Assembly: GCF_009827655.1 (NCBI RefSeq)
Contig: NZ_WTYV01000001.1
Location: forward strand, 186,001-250,000
DNA from: Alteraurantiacibacter buctensis
GTDB taxonomy: Bacteria > Pseudomonadota > Alphaproteobacteria > Sphingomonadales > Sphingomonadaceae
Length of the DNA: 64,000 nt
Direction of reading: 5' to 3'
The notes beneath the pieces are model-generated. The model was not told where the DNA came from and ran no database searches. It was given only the letters and a program-made list of their open reading frames with translations. The position numbers and the translations under genes were made by a program. Below, piece after piece: positions 1 through 8,485 of this stretch (position 1 is its first letter; the number at the start of each line of letters is the position of its first letter).

Positions 1-762
1 GCGCTGTTGTTCCTGACGGTGAAGGAGCCGCCGCGCCGGGTGCCCGCCAATGCCCCGCCGCCGGTTCCGCCCGATGCGACCCTGGGGCGAAGGCTGCTGG
101 CCTTCACCGGGCTCGACGCGCTGAAGGGGATCAACGCGCGCGGTGCCGTCTACTGGCCGCTGTTCGGCGCGCTGGCCATGTCGGCGATCGAAAGCCAGGG
201 CCTGCCCGCCTGGCGCGTGCCCTTCCTGGCCCGCACCCACGGCTGGAACGAGGCCGAGATCGGCGCCTTCATGGCTCCCATCCTGATGGCTGCCAGCCTG
301 GCGGGCCTGCTGCTGGGCGGGCTGTTCGTCAGCGCGATGAACCGCCGCTACAAGGATGGCAACATCCGCGCCACGGCGGTCATCTTCACCTGCACCACCG
401 TGTTCGCCATTGCCGCCCCGCTGATGCCCACGGGCGAGCTGGCGGTGGGCTGCATGGCGATGACCAGCCTGTTCGGCCTGGCCGGCGCGCCAGCGCAGAA
501 CAGCGCCATCCAGCGCATTGCCCCCCACGCGATGCGCGGGCAGGTGACCGCCTTGTACCTGTTCATGTACACCTTCTTCGGGGCCATGGGCAGCTTCGTG
601 ATCGGCACGGTGAGCGACGTGGTGGTGGGCGATCCGGCAAAGCTGTGGCAGGCGCTGCTGATCGTGGCGGGCGTGTTCATGCCGCTGGCCACCGTGTTCA
701 TGTGGCGCGCCGTGAAGCCCTATGGCCGCGAGGTGGAGCGGCTGGAGGCGCTGGGCATTTGA
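1..762 (+). CDS. MFS transporter, C-terminal half (cut by window start)
   Basis: This is the C-terminal part of a major facilitator superfamily permease. The reading frame is already open at base 1, so the gene starts upstream. About 253 residues are visible. A charged proline-rich cytoplasmic loop comes first (residues KEPPRRVP near the start), followed by roughly six hydrophobic helices, the normal second half of a 12-helix MFS protein. The substrate cannot be read from this half; aromatic-acid uptake is only suggested by the catabolic operon that follows 85 bp downstream on the same strand. The C-terminus (GREVERLEALGI) is soluble. The family call is firm and the substrate unknown. Confidence 0.85.
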   Translation, partial: ALLFLTVKEPPRRVPANAPPPVPPDATLGRRLLAFTGLDALKGINARGAVYWPLFGALAMSAIESQGLPAWRVPFLARTHGWNEAEIGAFMAPILMAASLAGLLLGGLFVSAMNRRYKDGNIRATAVIFTCTTVFAIAAPLMPTGELAVGCMAMTSLFGLAGAPAQNSAIQRIAPHAMRGQVTALYLFMYTFFGAMGSFVIGTVSDVVVGDPAKLWQALLIVAGVFMPLATVFMWRAVKPYGREVERLEALGI

Positions 763-782
763 CGCTGCCAAAAACCTTGCCG

Positions 783-827
783 TTGACTTGATCCACCGAC
801 CCCATCAATCGTATGCAACACATACGA
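783..827 (+). promoter_or_regulatory. Candidate promoter with overlapping inverted-repeat operator
   Basis: A perfect inverted repeat TCGTATG-N5-CATACGA lies at 809-827, 19 bp before the start of the SnoaL-like gene. Just upstream is TTGACTTGATC (783-793). If TTGATC is the -35 element, TATGCA (812-817, 18 bp spacer) would be the -10 element and would lie inside the repeat. That placement suits repressor control of the catabolic operon 847-8473. The repeat is read directly; the promoter assignment is inference. Confidence 0.5.
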
Positions 828-846
828 ATTGGGAGAGACTCGTATC

Positions 847-1629
847 ATGTCGGAAGAAAGCCCCGAGGGCCGCCCCGAAGATCGCATTGCCGCGCTCGAA
901 GCCAAGCTGGCCGAGATGGACCACCGCCTGACCGTGCGCGAGGACGAGCTGGATGTGAAGAAGCTCCAGTACCTCTACGGCTACCTGATCGACAAATGCA
1001 TGTACGACCAGGTGGTGGACCTGTTTGCCGACGATTGCGAGGTCCGCTTCTTCGGTGGCGTGTTCAAGGGCAAGGCGGGCGTGAAGCGCCTGTACATCGA
1101 ACGCTTCCGCAAGCGTTTCACCCACAACAACAACGGGCCGGTGGACGGCTTCCTGCTGGACCATCCGCAGATCCAGACGATCATCGACATCGACTCTGAC
1201 GGCAAGACCGCGCGCCTGCGTGGCCGCAGCACCATGCAGGCCGGCCGGCACAAGGACTACACCTATCCGGAGCTGGGGCTGAACACCCGCCAGTGGTGGG
1301 AAGGCGGCCTGTACGAAAACGTCTATACCAAGGGCGATGACGGCAAGTGGCGCATCAAGCTGCTGAACTACTTCCCCCACTGGCATGCCGATTTCGACAA
1401 GGGCTGGGCCTATACCGAAAGCGAGTACGTGCCCTTCATCACCACGCTCTATCCCGAGGATCCGGCGGGCCCGGACGAGCTGTATGACGATTTCTTCCTG
1501 TGGCCCACGCACAAGCTGCTGCCGTTCCACATGAAGCACCCGATCACCGGCGAGGAGATGGTGGCCGAGCGCTTTGCGGACGATGCCAGGCGCGATGCGG
1601 AGCGGGCGGCGCGGAAAGCCCGGGGCTGA
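847..1629 (+). CDS. SnoaL-like (NTF2 fold) protein, first gene of LigW/BFD operon
   Basis: A 260-residue protein of the SnoaL-like/nuclear transport factor 2 superfamily, a cone-shaped alpha+beta barrel used by dehydratases, isomerases and ring-modifying enzymes. A predicted helical, charged N-terminus (EDRIAALEAKLAEMDHRL) looks like a short coiled coil. The family-typical stretch KLQYLYGYLIDKCMYDQVVDL, with the pattern DLFADDCEVRFFG, follows. The protein is longer than the common 140-residue SnoaL proteins. The ATG at 847 has a clear GGGAGAG ribosome site at 831-837 and is preferred over the TTG at 829. There is no signal peptide, so it is probably cytoplasmic. As leader of an aromatic-degradation operon it may catalyse a hydration or isomerisation, but that is inference. 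Confidence 0.75.
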   Translation: MSEESPEGRPEDRIAALEAKLAEMDHRLTVREDELDVKKLQYLYGYLIDKCMYDQVVDLFADDCEVRFFGGVFKGKAGVKRLYIERFRKRFTHNNNGPVDGFLLDHPQIQTIIDIDSDGKTARLRGRSTMQAGRHKDYTYPELGLNTRQWWEGGLYENVYTKGDDGKWRIKLLNYFPHWHADFDKGWAYTESEYVPFITTLYPEDPAGPDELYDDFFLWPTHKLLPFHMKHPITGEEMVAERFADDARRDAERAARKARG

Positions 1630-1646
1630 TCCCGGCCGAACAGCCT

Positions 1647-1725
1647 CGTCCTGGCGGAAACCGGGACCGTTCTCGTTGATACTCGGCCTTGCCGGCAATC
1701 GATCCCAGCTTTCGCCGGGATGACG
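1647..1725. repeat. Intergenic inverted-repeat element (REP-like)
   Basis: Two arms, 1647-1668 and 1701-1725, are imperfect reverse complements (CGTC..GGCGGAAACCGGGA pairing with ATCCCAGCTTTCGCCGGGAT). They bracket a 32-base loop. The element fills most of the gap between the SnoaL-like and aldehyde dehydrogenase genes. Its right end, CCCAGCTTTCGCCGGGATGA, resembles short intergenic hairpins that are scattered in sphingomonad genomes. It could attenuate or stabilise the operon transcript. Confidence 0.5.
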
Positions 1726-1735
1726 GAGACTAAAG

Positions 1736-3166
1736 ATGACCCAATACCCCACCCTGCACATGATCATCGGCGGCGAGAAGGTGTCCGGCGGCGGCCGCCG
1801 TACCTTCCCCGTGGTCAACCCGGCCACCGGCGAGACGCTGGGCGAGCTGCCGCTGGCCGAGCCGGCCGACCTCGACCGCGCGCTGGAGATCGCGGCGGAA
1901 GGCTTTGCCCTGTGGCGCAAGAGCACCCCGCAGGAACGCGCCCACGTGCTCAACGGTGCGGCGCGGCTGATGCTGGAGCGGGCCGATGACCTGGCCCGGA
2001 TCGCCACGATGGAACAGGGCAAGCCGTTCCACGAAGCGCGCATCGAACTGATGATGAACGTGGGCCTGTTCCAGTTCTACGCCGGCGAATGCAGCCGCCT
2101 CTATGGCCGTGAACTGGTGCGCCCCGAAGGCCAGCGCAGCACCGTGCGCTGGGAGCCGGTGGGCCCCGTGGCCGCCTTCGCGCCGTGGAACTTCCCGCTG
2201 GGCAACCCGGGCCGCAAGCTGGGCGCGCCGGTGGCGGCAGGCTGCTCGGTGATCCTCAAGAGCGCCGAGGAAACCCCGGCCTCCGCGCTGGGCGTGCTGC
2301 AGTGCCTGCTGGATGCCGGGCTGCCGCCGCAGGTGGCCCAGGCCGTGTTCGGCGTGCCGGACGAGGTGAGCCGCCACCTGCTCGGCTCGCCCGTTATCCG
2401 CAAGCTGTCCTTCACCGGCTCCACCGTGGTCGGCAAGCACCTGGCCAGGCTGGCAACGGACAACATGATCCGCACCACCATGGAACTGGGTGGCCACGGT
2501 CCGGTGCTGGTGTTCGGCGATGCCGACGTGGACAAGGCGCTGGAGACCTGCGTGGCCGGCAAGTACCGCAATGCCGGGCAGGTCTGCGTTTCCCCCACCC
2601 GCTTCATCGTGGAGGAAAACGTGTTCGAGAAGTTCCGTGACGGCTTCATTGCCGGTGCGGGCAAGGTTGTGGTCGGCGACGGCCTCGATGCAGGCACCAC
2701 GATGGGCCCGATGGCCAACCCGCGCCGCCCGGAAGCGATGGACCGCCTGATCGGCGATGCCGTAGCCAAGGGTGCCAGGCTGGGCGCGGGTGGCCAGAAG
2801 ATCGGCAACCAGGGCTATTTCTATGCCCCATCGGTGATCAGCGAAGTGCCGCTGGATGCCGACATCATGCACGAGGAGCCGTTCGGCCCCGTCGCCATCA
2901 TCAACCCGTTCAAGGACGAGGACGCGATGATCGCCGAGGCCAACCGCCTGCCCTATGGCCTGGCCGCCTATGCCTGGGCCGGGGATCCCCAGCGCCAGCG
3001 CCGCCTGGCCGCGCGGCTGGAAGCGGGCATGGTGGGCATCAACAGCCACATGATCGGCGGGGCGGATGCGCCCTTCGGCGGCGTCAAATGGTCCGGCCAC
3101 GGCAGCGAAGACGGCCCCGAAGGGGTGCGTGCCTGCATGGTTCTGAAAGCGGTTCACGAAGGATAA
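1736..3166 (+). CDS. NAD(P)-dependent aldehyde dehydrogenase
   Basis: A complete 476-residue aldehyde dehydrogenase. Visible family features are the substrate-tunnel motif APWNFPLGNPGRK (149-161), cofactor-contacting K175, the Rossmann FTGST (226-230), general base E250 in MELGGHGP, and nucleophile C284 in GQVCVSPTRF. The length matches succinate-semialdehyde/benzaldehyde-type enzymes. It lies 8 bp before a LigW-like decarboxylase and in the same run as a benzoylformate-decarboxylase-like enzyme, which would produce aromatic aldehydes. Oxidation of a (methoxy)hydroxybenzaldehyde to its acid is therefore the likely role. Family membership is certain; the aromatic substrate is inferred from context. 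Confidence 0.92.
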   Translation: MTQYPTLHMIIGGEKVSGGGRRTFPVVNPATGETLGELPLAEPADLDRALEIAAEGFALWRKSTPQERAHVLNGAARLMLERADDLARIATMEQGKPFHEARIELMMNVGLFQFYAGECSRLYGRELVRPEGQRSTVRWEPVGPVAAFAPWNFPLGNPGRKLGAPVAAGCSVILKSAEETPASALGVLQCLLDAGLPPQVAQAVFGVPDEVSRHLLGSPVIRKLSFTGSTVVGKHLARLATDNMIRTTMELGGHGPVLVFGDADVDKALETCVAGKYRNAGQVCVSPTRFIVEENVFEKFRDGFIAGAGKVVVGDGLDAGTTMGPMANPRRPEAMDRLIGDAVAKGARLGAGGQKIGNQGYFYAPSVISEVPLDADIMHEEPFGPVAIINPFKDEDAMIAEANRLPYGLAAYAWAGDPQRQRRLAARLEAGMVGINSHMIGGADAPFGGVKWSGHGSEDGPEGVRACMVLKAVHEG

Positions 3167-3173
3167 TCGAACA

Positions 3174-4229
3174 ATGACCCATGACCTGAAAACCGGCGGT
3201 GATCGCGGCTATCTGCGCATTGCCACCGAGGAAGCCTTTGCCACGCACGAGCAGCTTGATGCGATCATGCGGCTGGTGAAGGAAGGCCGCTGCGACGAAG
3301 GGACGAAGAGCCTGTGGGGCTTCTATGGCACCAGCGCCAGCGAGCGCACCACCTTCATCCGCGAACGGCTGCTGGACCTGGGGCCGCTGCGCATCGGCGC
3401 GATGGACGATGCGGGCATCGACAAGGCGGTGCTGGCCCTGACCAGCCCCGGCACCCAGTCGATGCACGATGTCGAGGAAGCCCGCCGCATCGCCTACAAC
3501 GCCAACAACATCCTGAAGGATGCCTGCGAGAAGTACCCTGACCGGTTCCACGGCATGATCGCCATTGCCCCGATGGACCCCGAATGGTCGGCGCAGGAGC
3601 TGAAGCGCGGCAAGGAGGAACTGGGCTTCCACGGCGTGCAGGTGAACAGCCATACCCACGGCCACTACCTGGACGAGGCGCAGTTCGACCCGATCCTGCG
3701 CGCCTGTGCGGACCTTGACCTGCCGCTGTACATCCACCCGCAGGGCCCGCCCGATGGCATGATCGGCACGATGGTGGAAGCAGGGCTGGACGGTGCTGTG
3801 TTCGGCTTCGGCGTGGAAACCGCGTTCCACGGCCTGCGCATGCTTACCACCGGCGTGTTCGACCGCTACCCCAACCTGCAGATGATGCTGGGCCACGGGT
3901 GCGAGGCGATCCCGTTCTGGATCTATCGCCACAACTACATGCACCAGGCCGGGGTGCGCAGCCAGCGCTATGCCCGCCTCAAGCCCTTGCAGCATGACCT
4001 GTTCCATTACCTGCGCAACAACGTGCTGGCGACCAACAGTGGCATGGCCTTCGAACCGGCGGTGAAGCTGCTGATCGAGGTGATGGGCGAGGACCGCGTG
4101 ATGTACGCGATGGACTATCCCTACCAGTACCTGCCGGACGAAGTGCGCTGGATGGACAACATGGCCATCAGTGACGCGCAGAAAAAGAAGTTCTTCCAGA
4201 CCAACGCGGAGCGCTGGTTCAAGCTGTGA
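3174..4229 (+). CDS. ligW: LigW-like 5-carboxyvanillate decarboxylase (amidohydrolase superfamily)
   Basis: A 351-residue metal-dependent decarboxylase of the amidohydrolase-2 family. LigW removes the 5-carboxyl group of 5-carboxyvanillate to give vanillate in biphenyl (DDVA) degradation by sphingomonads. The N-terminus (DLKTGG..GYLRIATEEAF) and C-terminus (KKKFFQTNAERWFKL) are very close to my memory of LigW. The residues reported for LigW catalysis and metal binding are present at the same numbers: E19, R58, H188, H241, D314 and Y317. The protein is cytosolic with no signal peptide. The start ATG follows the aldehyde dehydrogenase stop by 7 bp, and the next gene overlaps by GTGA. The actual substrate may be a related ortho-hydroxybenzoate, because no ring-cleavage LigZ/LigY genes are in view. 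Confidence 0.85.
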   Translation: MTHDLKTGGDRGYLRIATEEAFATHEQLDAIMRLVKEGRCDEGTKSLWGFYGTSASERTTFIRERLLDLGPLRIGAMDDAGIDKAVLALTSPGTQSMHDVEEARRIAYNANNILKDACEKYPDRFHGMIAIAPMDPEWSAQELKRGKEELGFHGVQVNSHTHGHYLDEAQFDPILRACADLDLPLYIHPQGPPDGMIGTMVEAGLDGAVFGFGVETAFHGLRMLTTGVFDRYPNLQMMLGHGCEAIPFWIYRHNYMHQAGVRSQRYARLKPLQHDLFHYLRNNVLATNSGMAFEPAVKLLIEVMGEDRVMYAMDYPYQYLPDEVRWMDNMAISDAQKKKFFQTNAERWFKL

Positions 4230-5266
4230 GCGATGTCGCTGACCCCCAGTACGCGCATCAGGGTGAGTTGCGGGCACTGCTGCAGGGCTACTGGAAGCCC
4301 CACGTGGCGGTGGCCGCCGTTCGCCTGGGCGTGGTCGATGCCATGCCGGGTGACGGCAGCGCGGTTGCGGCGGGCGAGGTGGCCGGCGCCATCGGGGCCG
4401 ATCCCGTGGCTCTGCACCGCTTCCTGCGCGCGCTGGCATCGATCGGCCTGACCATCGATCACGGCGGCGGCCAGTTTGCCTTGAGTGAAACCGGCCTGCG
4501 GCTGCGCGCCGACCATCCGCAATCGCTGAAAGGCATGGCGCTGCACGTGGGCACCCGGCTGTCGCCCGCGTTGGCCAACCTGCACACTGTGGTGCGCGAG
4601 GGGCACCCGCCGGAGGGCGTGAAGTGGGGGCCGGAAGGCTTCGCCGAGCTGGACCGCGATCCCGCCGCCGCGGCGATCTTCAACCAGTCGATGGCCGACA
4701 ACTCGCGCCGCATCGCCGGGCAGGCGGCAGCGGCTTATGACTTTTCGCGCTTCGCCACGATCATGGACGTGGGCGGCGGCTATGGCGCGGTGCTGGCGCA
4801 AATCCTCAAGGCCGCGCCCAATGCCACCGGCACCGTGCTGGACCTGGAGCACGCCCGCGCCGGGGCCGAAAGGCTGTTCGCGGCGGAGGGCATCGCCGAG
4901 CGCGCCCGTTTCGTCACCGCCAGCTTCTTCGAGCCCTTCCCCGAGGTGGCCGACGCCTATGTGCTGAAATACATCCTGCACGACTGGAACGACGAGCACG
5001 CCCGCCGCATCGTCGTCCAGCTTGGCGATGCCGCGTGGCGATCCGGCGGCACAGTGCTGATCATCGAGAAGGTGATGCCCGAGCAAGTTACGGCCAACCC
5101 CGACCATGCCATCGCCATGCAGGGCGACATGACCATGATGCTGTGGAACGGAGCCGAACGGACGCAGGCCGGCTTTGCCGCGCTGCTGGCCCACGGCAGT
5201 TTGGCTTTGACAGCCATGGTGCCCCTGCCCGACAACCATTGGGTGCTGGAGGCACGACCCGCCTGA
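4226..5266 (+). CDS. SAM-dependent O-methyltransferase, COMT-like
   Basis: A 346-residue class I methyltransferase of the O-methyltransferase 2 family (plant caffeic-acid OMT, bacterial TcmN/carminomycin type). The N-terminal 100 residues are a helical dimerisation/winged-helix domain (GDGSAVAAGEVAGAIGADP). The SAM-binding glycine motif is MDVGGGYGAVLAQIL at about 178-192, and the family signature KYILHDWNDEHA lies at about 250-261, where the His acts as catalytic base in plant homologues. The GTG start overlaps the ligW stop (GTGA), so translation is probably coupled. A methyltransferase that adds O- or N-methyl groups is unexpected in a catabolic operon. It may protect a phenol or methylate a demethylation by-product. 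Confidence 0.85.
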   Translation: MSDVADPQYAHQGELRALLQGYWKPHVAVAAVRLGVVDAMPGDGSAVAAGEVAGAIGADPVALHRFLRALASIGLTIDHGGGQFALSETGLRLRADHPQSLKGMALHVGTRLSPALANLHTVVREGHPPEGVKWGPEGFAELDRDPAAAAIFNQSMADNSRRIAGQAAAAYDFSRFATIMDVGGGYGAVLAQILKAAPNATGTVLDLEHARAGAERLFAAEGIAERARFVTASFFEPFPEVADAYVLKYILHDWNDEHARRIVVQLGDAAWRSGGTVLIIEKVMPEQVTANPDHAIAMQGDMTMMLWNGAERTQAGFAALLAHGSLALTAMVPLPDNHWVLEARPA

Positions 5267-5306
5267 CACAAAGCGGGCGTGCCGACCTGGGAGAGAGGAT
5301 CGCAGC

Positions 5307-6929
5307 ATGGCAGACGAGAGCAACCAGGCCGAAGGGCAGAAAATCAGCCGTTATGGCTGGTATGCGCTGACGCTGGTTTCCGCCGCGCAGTGCATGAGCC
5401 TGCTGGACCGGCAGATCCTGTCCATCCTGGCCAACGACATCCGCACCGACCTGAACATCGGCAATGCCGAGATCGGGCTGCTCTACGGCACGGTCTTCGC
5501 GCTGTTCTATGCCCTGTTCTCGCTGCCGCTGGGGCGGCTGGTGGATGGCTGGATCCGCACGCGATTGCTGGCGATCTGCCTTACCTTCTGGTCGTTCTTT
5601 GCCGGCCTTTCCGCCTTTGCCAGCGGTTTTGCCTTGCTGGCCATCAGCCGCCTTGGCGTGGGCATCGGTGAAGGGGCCACGCAGCCCGCCGCCAATTCGA
5701 TCATCTTCGATGCCCTGCCCAAGAGCCGCCGGGGCCTGGGCATGGCGGGCCTGGCCGTGGGGCTGGCGCTGGGGCTGGGCCTGTCGATGGCGCTGGGCGG
5801 CATAGTGGCCCACGAATGGAACCTGGCCTTCCCCGATGGCAGCGGCCCGCTGGGCTTTTCGGGCTGGCAGGCGGCTTTCTTCATCGCCGCCCTGCCCGGC
5901 TTCCCGCTGGCCTACCTGATCTGGAAGCTGAGGGAGCCGGTGCGCGGCGGGATGGACGGGATCGTCACCCCGCCCGATCCCGCCCCGTTCCGCGCCAGTG
6001 CCGACCTGCTGGGCAGCGTGGTGCCCTGCACCAACTGGTACTACCTGTGGCGGCGCGATGCCGGGCGCGACCAGTGGCTGACCAACCTGGCCGGCCTGCT
6101 GGTGATCCTGGGTGTGGCCTATGGCCTGGTGCGCTGGGCGCAGGGGTTCAGCCCGCGCCCGCCGCTGGAGCTGTGGGGCCTGCAACTGGATGCCCACTGG
6201 ATGCAGTGGGGCGTGATCGCCTTTGGCGCCTTCGTGGTGCTCAACCTGTTCCAGAGCTTCAAGCTGACCGACCGGCCGGCTTATCACGTGATCCTGTCAC
6301 CCAGCCTGATCCTGCTGATGCTGGTGGGCGGGCTGCAGACCGCGATCAACTATGGCGTGATGGGCTTCACGCCCACCATGCTGATCACCAAGTTCGGCCT
6401 GTCCCCGGCGGAAACGGGGCTGCAGTTCGGCCTGCTGTCGGCCGCGCTGGGCGTGGCCGGGCCGCTGATTGCGGGGCCGCTGAGCGACTGGCTGACCAAG
6501 CGGATGGGCGGCAAGGGCATGGTGTGGCTGATGCTGGGCAGCCTGACGGTCAGCCCGTTCTGCGGCCTGTGGGCCTACAGTGCCGAGACGGTGATCGATT
6601 TCTACCTGCGCTTCAGCCTCTATTCCATCATCCTGACGCTGTGGCTGCCGCCGGCCTATGCGCTGATGCTGGGACTGGTGCTGCCGCGCATGCGGGGCAT
6701 CACGTTCTCCACCTACATGATCATCCAGACCCTGCTGGGGCTGGGCATCGGCCCATACCTGGTGGGGATCGTGGCCGACAAGAACGGCGGCGACATTGCC
6801 GGGGCGATCATGTCGGTGAACGTGGTGGCCCCGTTCATCGTGCTACTGCTGCTGGTGGTGCTGGTGCGCTATCGCCGGGACGAAGCCACGATCATCGACC
6901 GCGCCCGCCTGGGCGGAGAGGACATCTGA
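5307..6929 (+). CDS. MFS transporter, long form
   Basis: A 540-residue major facilitator permease. The first helix ends in SLLDRQILSILANDI, followed by GLLYGTVFALFYALFSLPLGRLVD, the typical helix 2 and loop 2-3 motif of the spinster-like/anion-symporter group. It is about 100 residues longer than usual. The extra length is a central insert around residues 190-330 with two further hydrophobic segments (WLTNLAGLLVILGVAYGLV). The ATG has a strong GGGAGAGAGG site at 5289-5298. The position between the methyltransferase and the ThDP decarboxylase suggests that it imports the operon's aromatic substrate. Fold certain, substrate unknown. Confidence 0.88.
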   Translation: MADESNQAEGQKISRYGWYALTLVSAAQCMSLLDRQILSILANDIRTDLNIGNAEIGLLYGTVFALFYALFSLPLGRLVDGWIRTRLLAICLTFWSFFAGLSAFASGFALLAISRLGVGIGEGATQPAANSIIFDALPKSRRGLGMAGLAVGLALGLGLSMALGGIVAHEWNLAFPDGSGPLGFSGWQAAFFIAALPGFPLAYLIWKLREPVRGGMDGIVTPPDPAPFRASADLLGSVVPCTNWYYLWRRDAGRDQWLTNLAGLLVILGVAYGLVRWAQGFSPRPPLELWGLQLDAHWMQWGVIAFGAFVVLNLFQSFKLTDRPAYHVILSPSLILLMLVGGLQTAINYGVMGFTPTMLITKFGLSPAETGLQFGLLSAALGVAGPLIAGPLSDWLTKRMGGKGMVWLMLGSLTVSPFCGLWAYSAETVIDFYLRFSLYSIILTLWLPPAYALMLGLVLPRMRGITFSTYMIIQTLLGLGIGPYLVGIVADKNGGDIAGAIMSVNVVAPFIVLLLLVVLVRYRRDEATIIDRARLGGEDI

Positions 6930-6934
6930 CGACC

Positions 6935-8473
6935 ATGACGACAGTACGTGACGCCGCCTTCGCCGTGTTCGCCCACTTCGGGGTTGACCGGCTGTTCGGT
7001 AACCCCGGCAGCACCGAGCTGCCGATGCTGAAGGGGATGCCCTTTCCTTACGTGATGGGCCTGAACGAGGCGGTGGTGATGGGCATGGCCGATGGCTATG
7101 CCCGGGCCAGCGGCAAGCCCGCACTGGTCAACCTGCACTCCAGCGCGGGCACCGGGCACTCGCTGGGTAACCTGTTCACCGCGTTCAAGAACAACACCCC
7201 GATCGTGGTGACGGCGGGCCAGCAGGCGCGAAGCATCCTGCCATTCGACCCCTTCCTGGGGGCCGAGCGGCCAAGCGAGTTTCCCCGCCCCTTCGTGAAG
7301 TTCTCCATCGAACCCGCGCGCGCGGCGGACGTGCCGCTGGCGCTGGCCCGCGCTTTCGTGGTGGCGCTGACCCCGCCGATGGGGCCGGTGTTCGTCTCCA
7401 TCCCGGTGGACGACTGGGAGCGCGAGTGCGAGATGCCCCCCCTGCCGCAAGTGACGCTGACCACGCTGGCCCACCCCGACGGGCTGGCGCAGGTTGCCGC
7501 CCTGCTGGACGGGGCCAGCAAGCCCGCGCTGGTAATCGGCACTGCCGTGGCCGATGCCGGGGGCTGGGACGCGGCCATTGCCCTGGCGGAGAAGGCGGGC
7601 CTTTCCGTCTATGCCGCGCCCTATGCCGCGCGCGAGACTTTCCCCGAGAACCATCCGCAGTTCTGCGGCTTCCTTAACGCCTGGCGCGACCAGATCCGCG
7701 ATTCGCTGGACAGCCACGATGCCATCCTGGTGGTGGGCGCGCCGGTGTTCACCTATCACGTGGAAGGCAGCGGTCCGCACTGGCCCGCCCATGCGAAACT
7801 GATGGCCCTGTCGGACAATCCGCGCCACCTCAGCAACCTGCCGGGTGGCGGGGGCGTGCTGGGCGATCCGGCGCACGCGCTGGCGGTGCTGGCCGACATG
7901 GTGCAGCCGCGGCCGTTCACCGGCACAACCCACCAGTGGATCGACCCCGCGCCCGAGATGAAGGCCGCCTATGTGCTGAAGCGCATCGCCGCGCTGCGGC
8001 CCGATCGGGCGATCATCGTGGAGGAAAGCCCCACCGCACGCGGGCCGGAACACATGACCCTGCCGATCACCCGCCCGGGCGGCTTCTACACCTGCGCCAG
8101 CGGGGGCCTGGGCTATTCGCTGCCGGCCTCGGTGGGCGTGGCGATGGCACAAGGCGACAAGGTGATCGCCATCATCGGCGATGGCAGCGCGATGTATACC
8201 GTGCAGGGGCTGTTCAGCGCCTTCCAGGAAAAGGCCAACGTCAGCTTCTGCATCCTCAACAACGCCGCCTATGCCGCGCTGACCGGATTTAGCAGCGAGT
8301 TCGGGATGAACCACGTGCCCGGCTGCGACCTGACGGGCCTGGATTTCGTGCCGCTGGCGGAAGGGCAGGGCGTGCCCGCGCGGCGCGTTTCCAGCGTGGA
8401 GGAACTGGACGAAGCCCTGAACTGGAGCTTCGCCCAGACCGGGCCCAGCCTGCTGGATATCAGGATCAGCTAG
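6935..8473 (+). CDS. Benzoylformate decarboxylase-like ThDP enzyme
   Basis: A 512-residue thiamine-diphosphate enzyme. It keeps the residues that define benzoylformate decarboxylase (MdlC): S26 in GNPGSTELPML, E45 as the ThDP-activating glutamate, a His in NLHSSAGTG (residue 68, equivalent to MdlC His70), and a Tyr-His pair in APVFTYHVEG (equivalent to MdlC His281). The C-terminal ThDP/Mg motif is GDGSAMYTVQGLF ending in NN. The expected reaction is aryl-glyoxylate to aryl-aldehyde plus CO2, which would feed the aldehyde dehydrogenase of the same operon. The ATG at 6935 is chosen because the open frame upstream only overlaps the MFS gene in another frame and has no homology. The aryl substitution is unknown; hydroxy/methoxy groups are likely given LigW. 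Confidence 0.87.
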   Translation: MTTVRDAAFAVFAHFGVDRLFGNPGSTELPMLKGMPFPYVMGLNEAVVMGMADGYARASGKPALVNLHSSAGTGHSLGNLFTAFKNNTPIVVTAGQQARSILPFDPFLGAERPSEFPRPFVKFSIEPARAADVPLALARAFVVALTPPMGPVFVSIPVDDWERECEMPPLPQVTLTTLAHPDGLAQVAALLDGASKPALVIGTAVADAGGWDAAIALAEKAGLSVYAAPYAARETFPENHPQFCGFLNAWRDQIRDSLDSHDAILVVGAPVFTYHVEGSGPHWPAHAKLMALSDNPRHLSNLPGGGGVLGDPAHALAVLADMVQPRPFTGTTHQWIDPAPEMKAAYVLKRIAALRPDRAIIVEESPTARGPEHMTLPITRPGGFYTCASGGLGYSLPASVGVAMAQGDKVIAIIGDGSAMYTVQGLFSAFQEKANVSFCILNNAAYAALTGFSSEFGMNHVPGCDLTGLDFVPLAEGQGVPARRVSSVEELDEALNWSFAQTGPSLLDIRIS

Positions 8474-8485
8474 ACCGAACGCGCG

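Noticed and set aside
5816-6934. Upstream extension of the ThDP enzyme frame
   Set aside because: It overlaps the MFS gene in another frame and is Arg/Pro/Gly-rich; the ThDP family N-terminus begins at ATG 6935.
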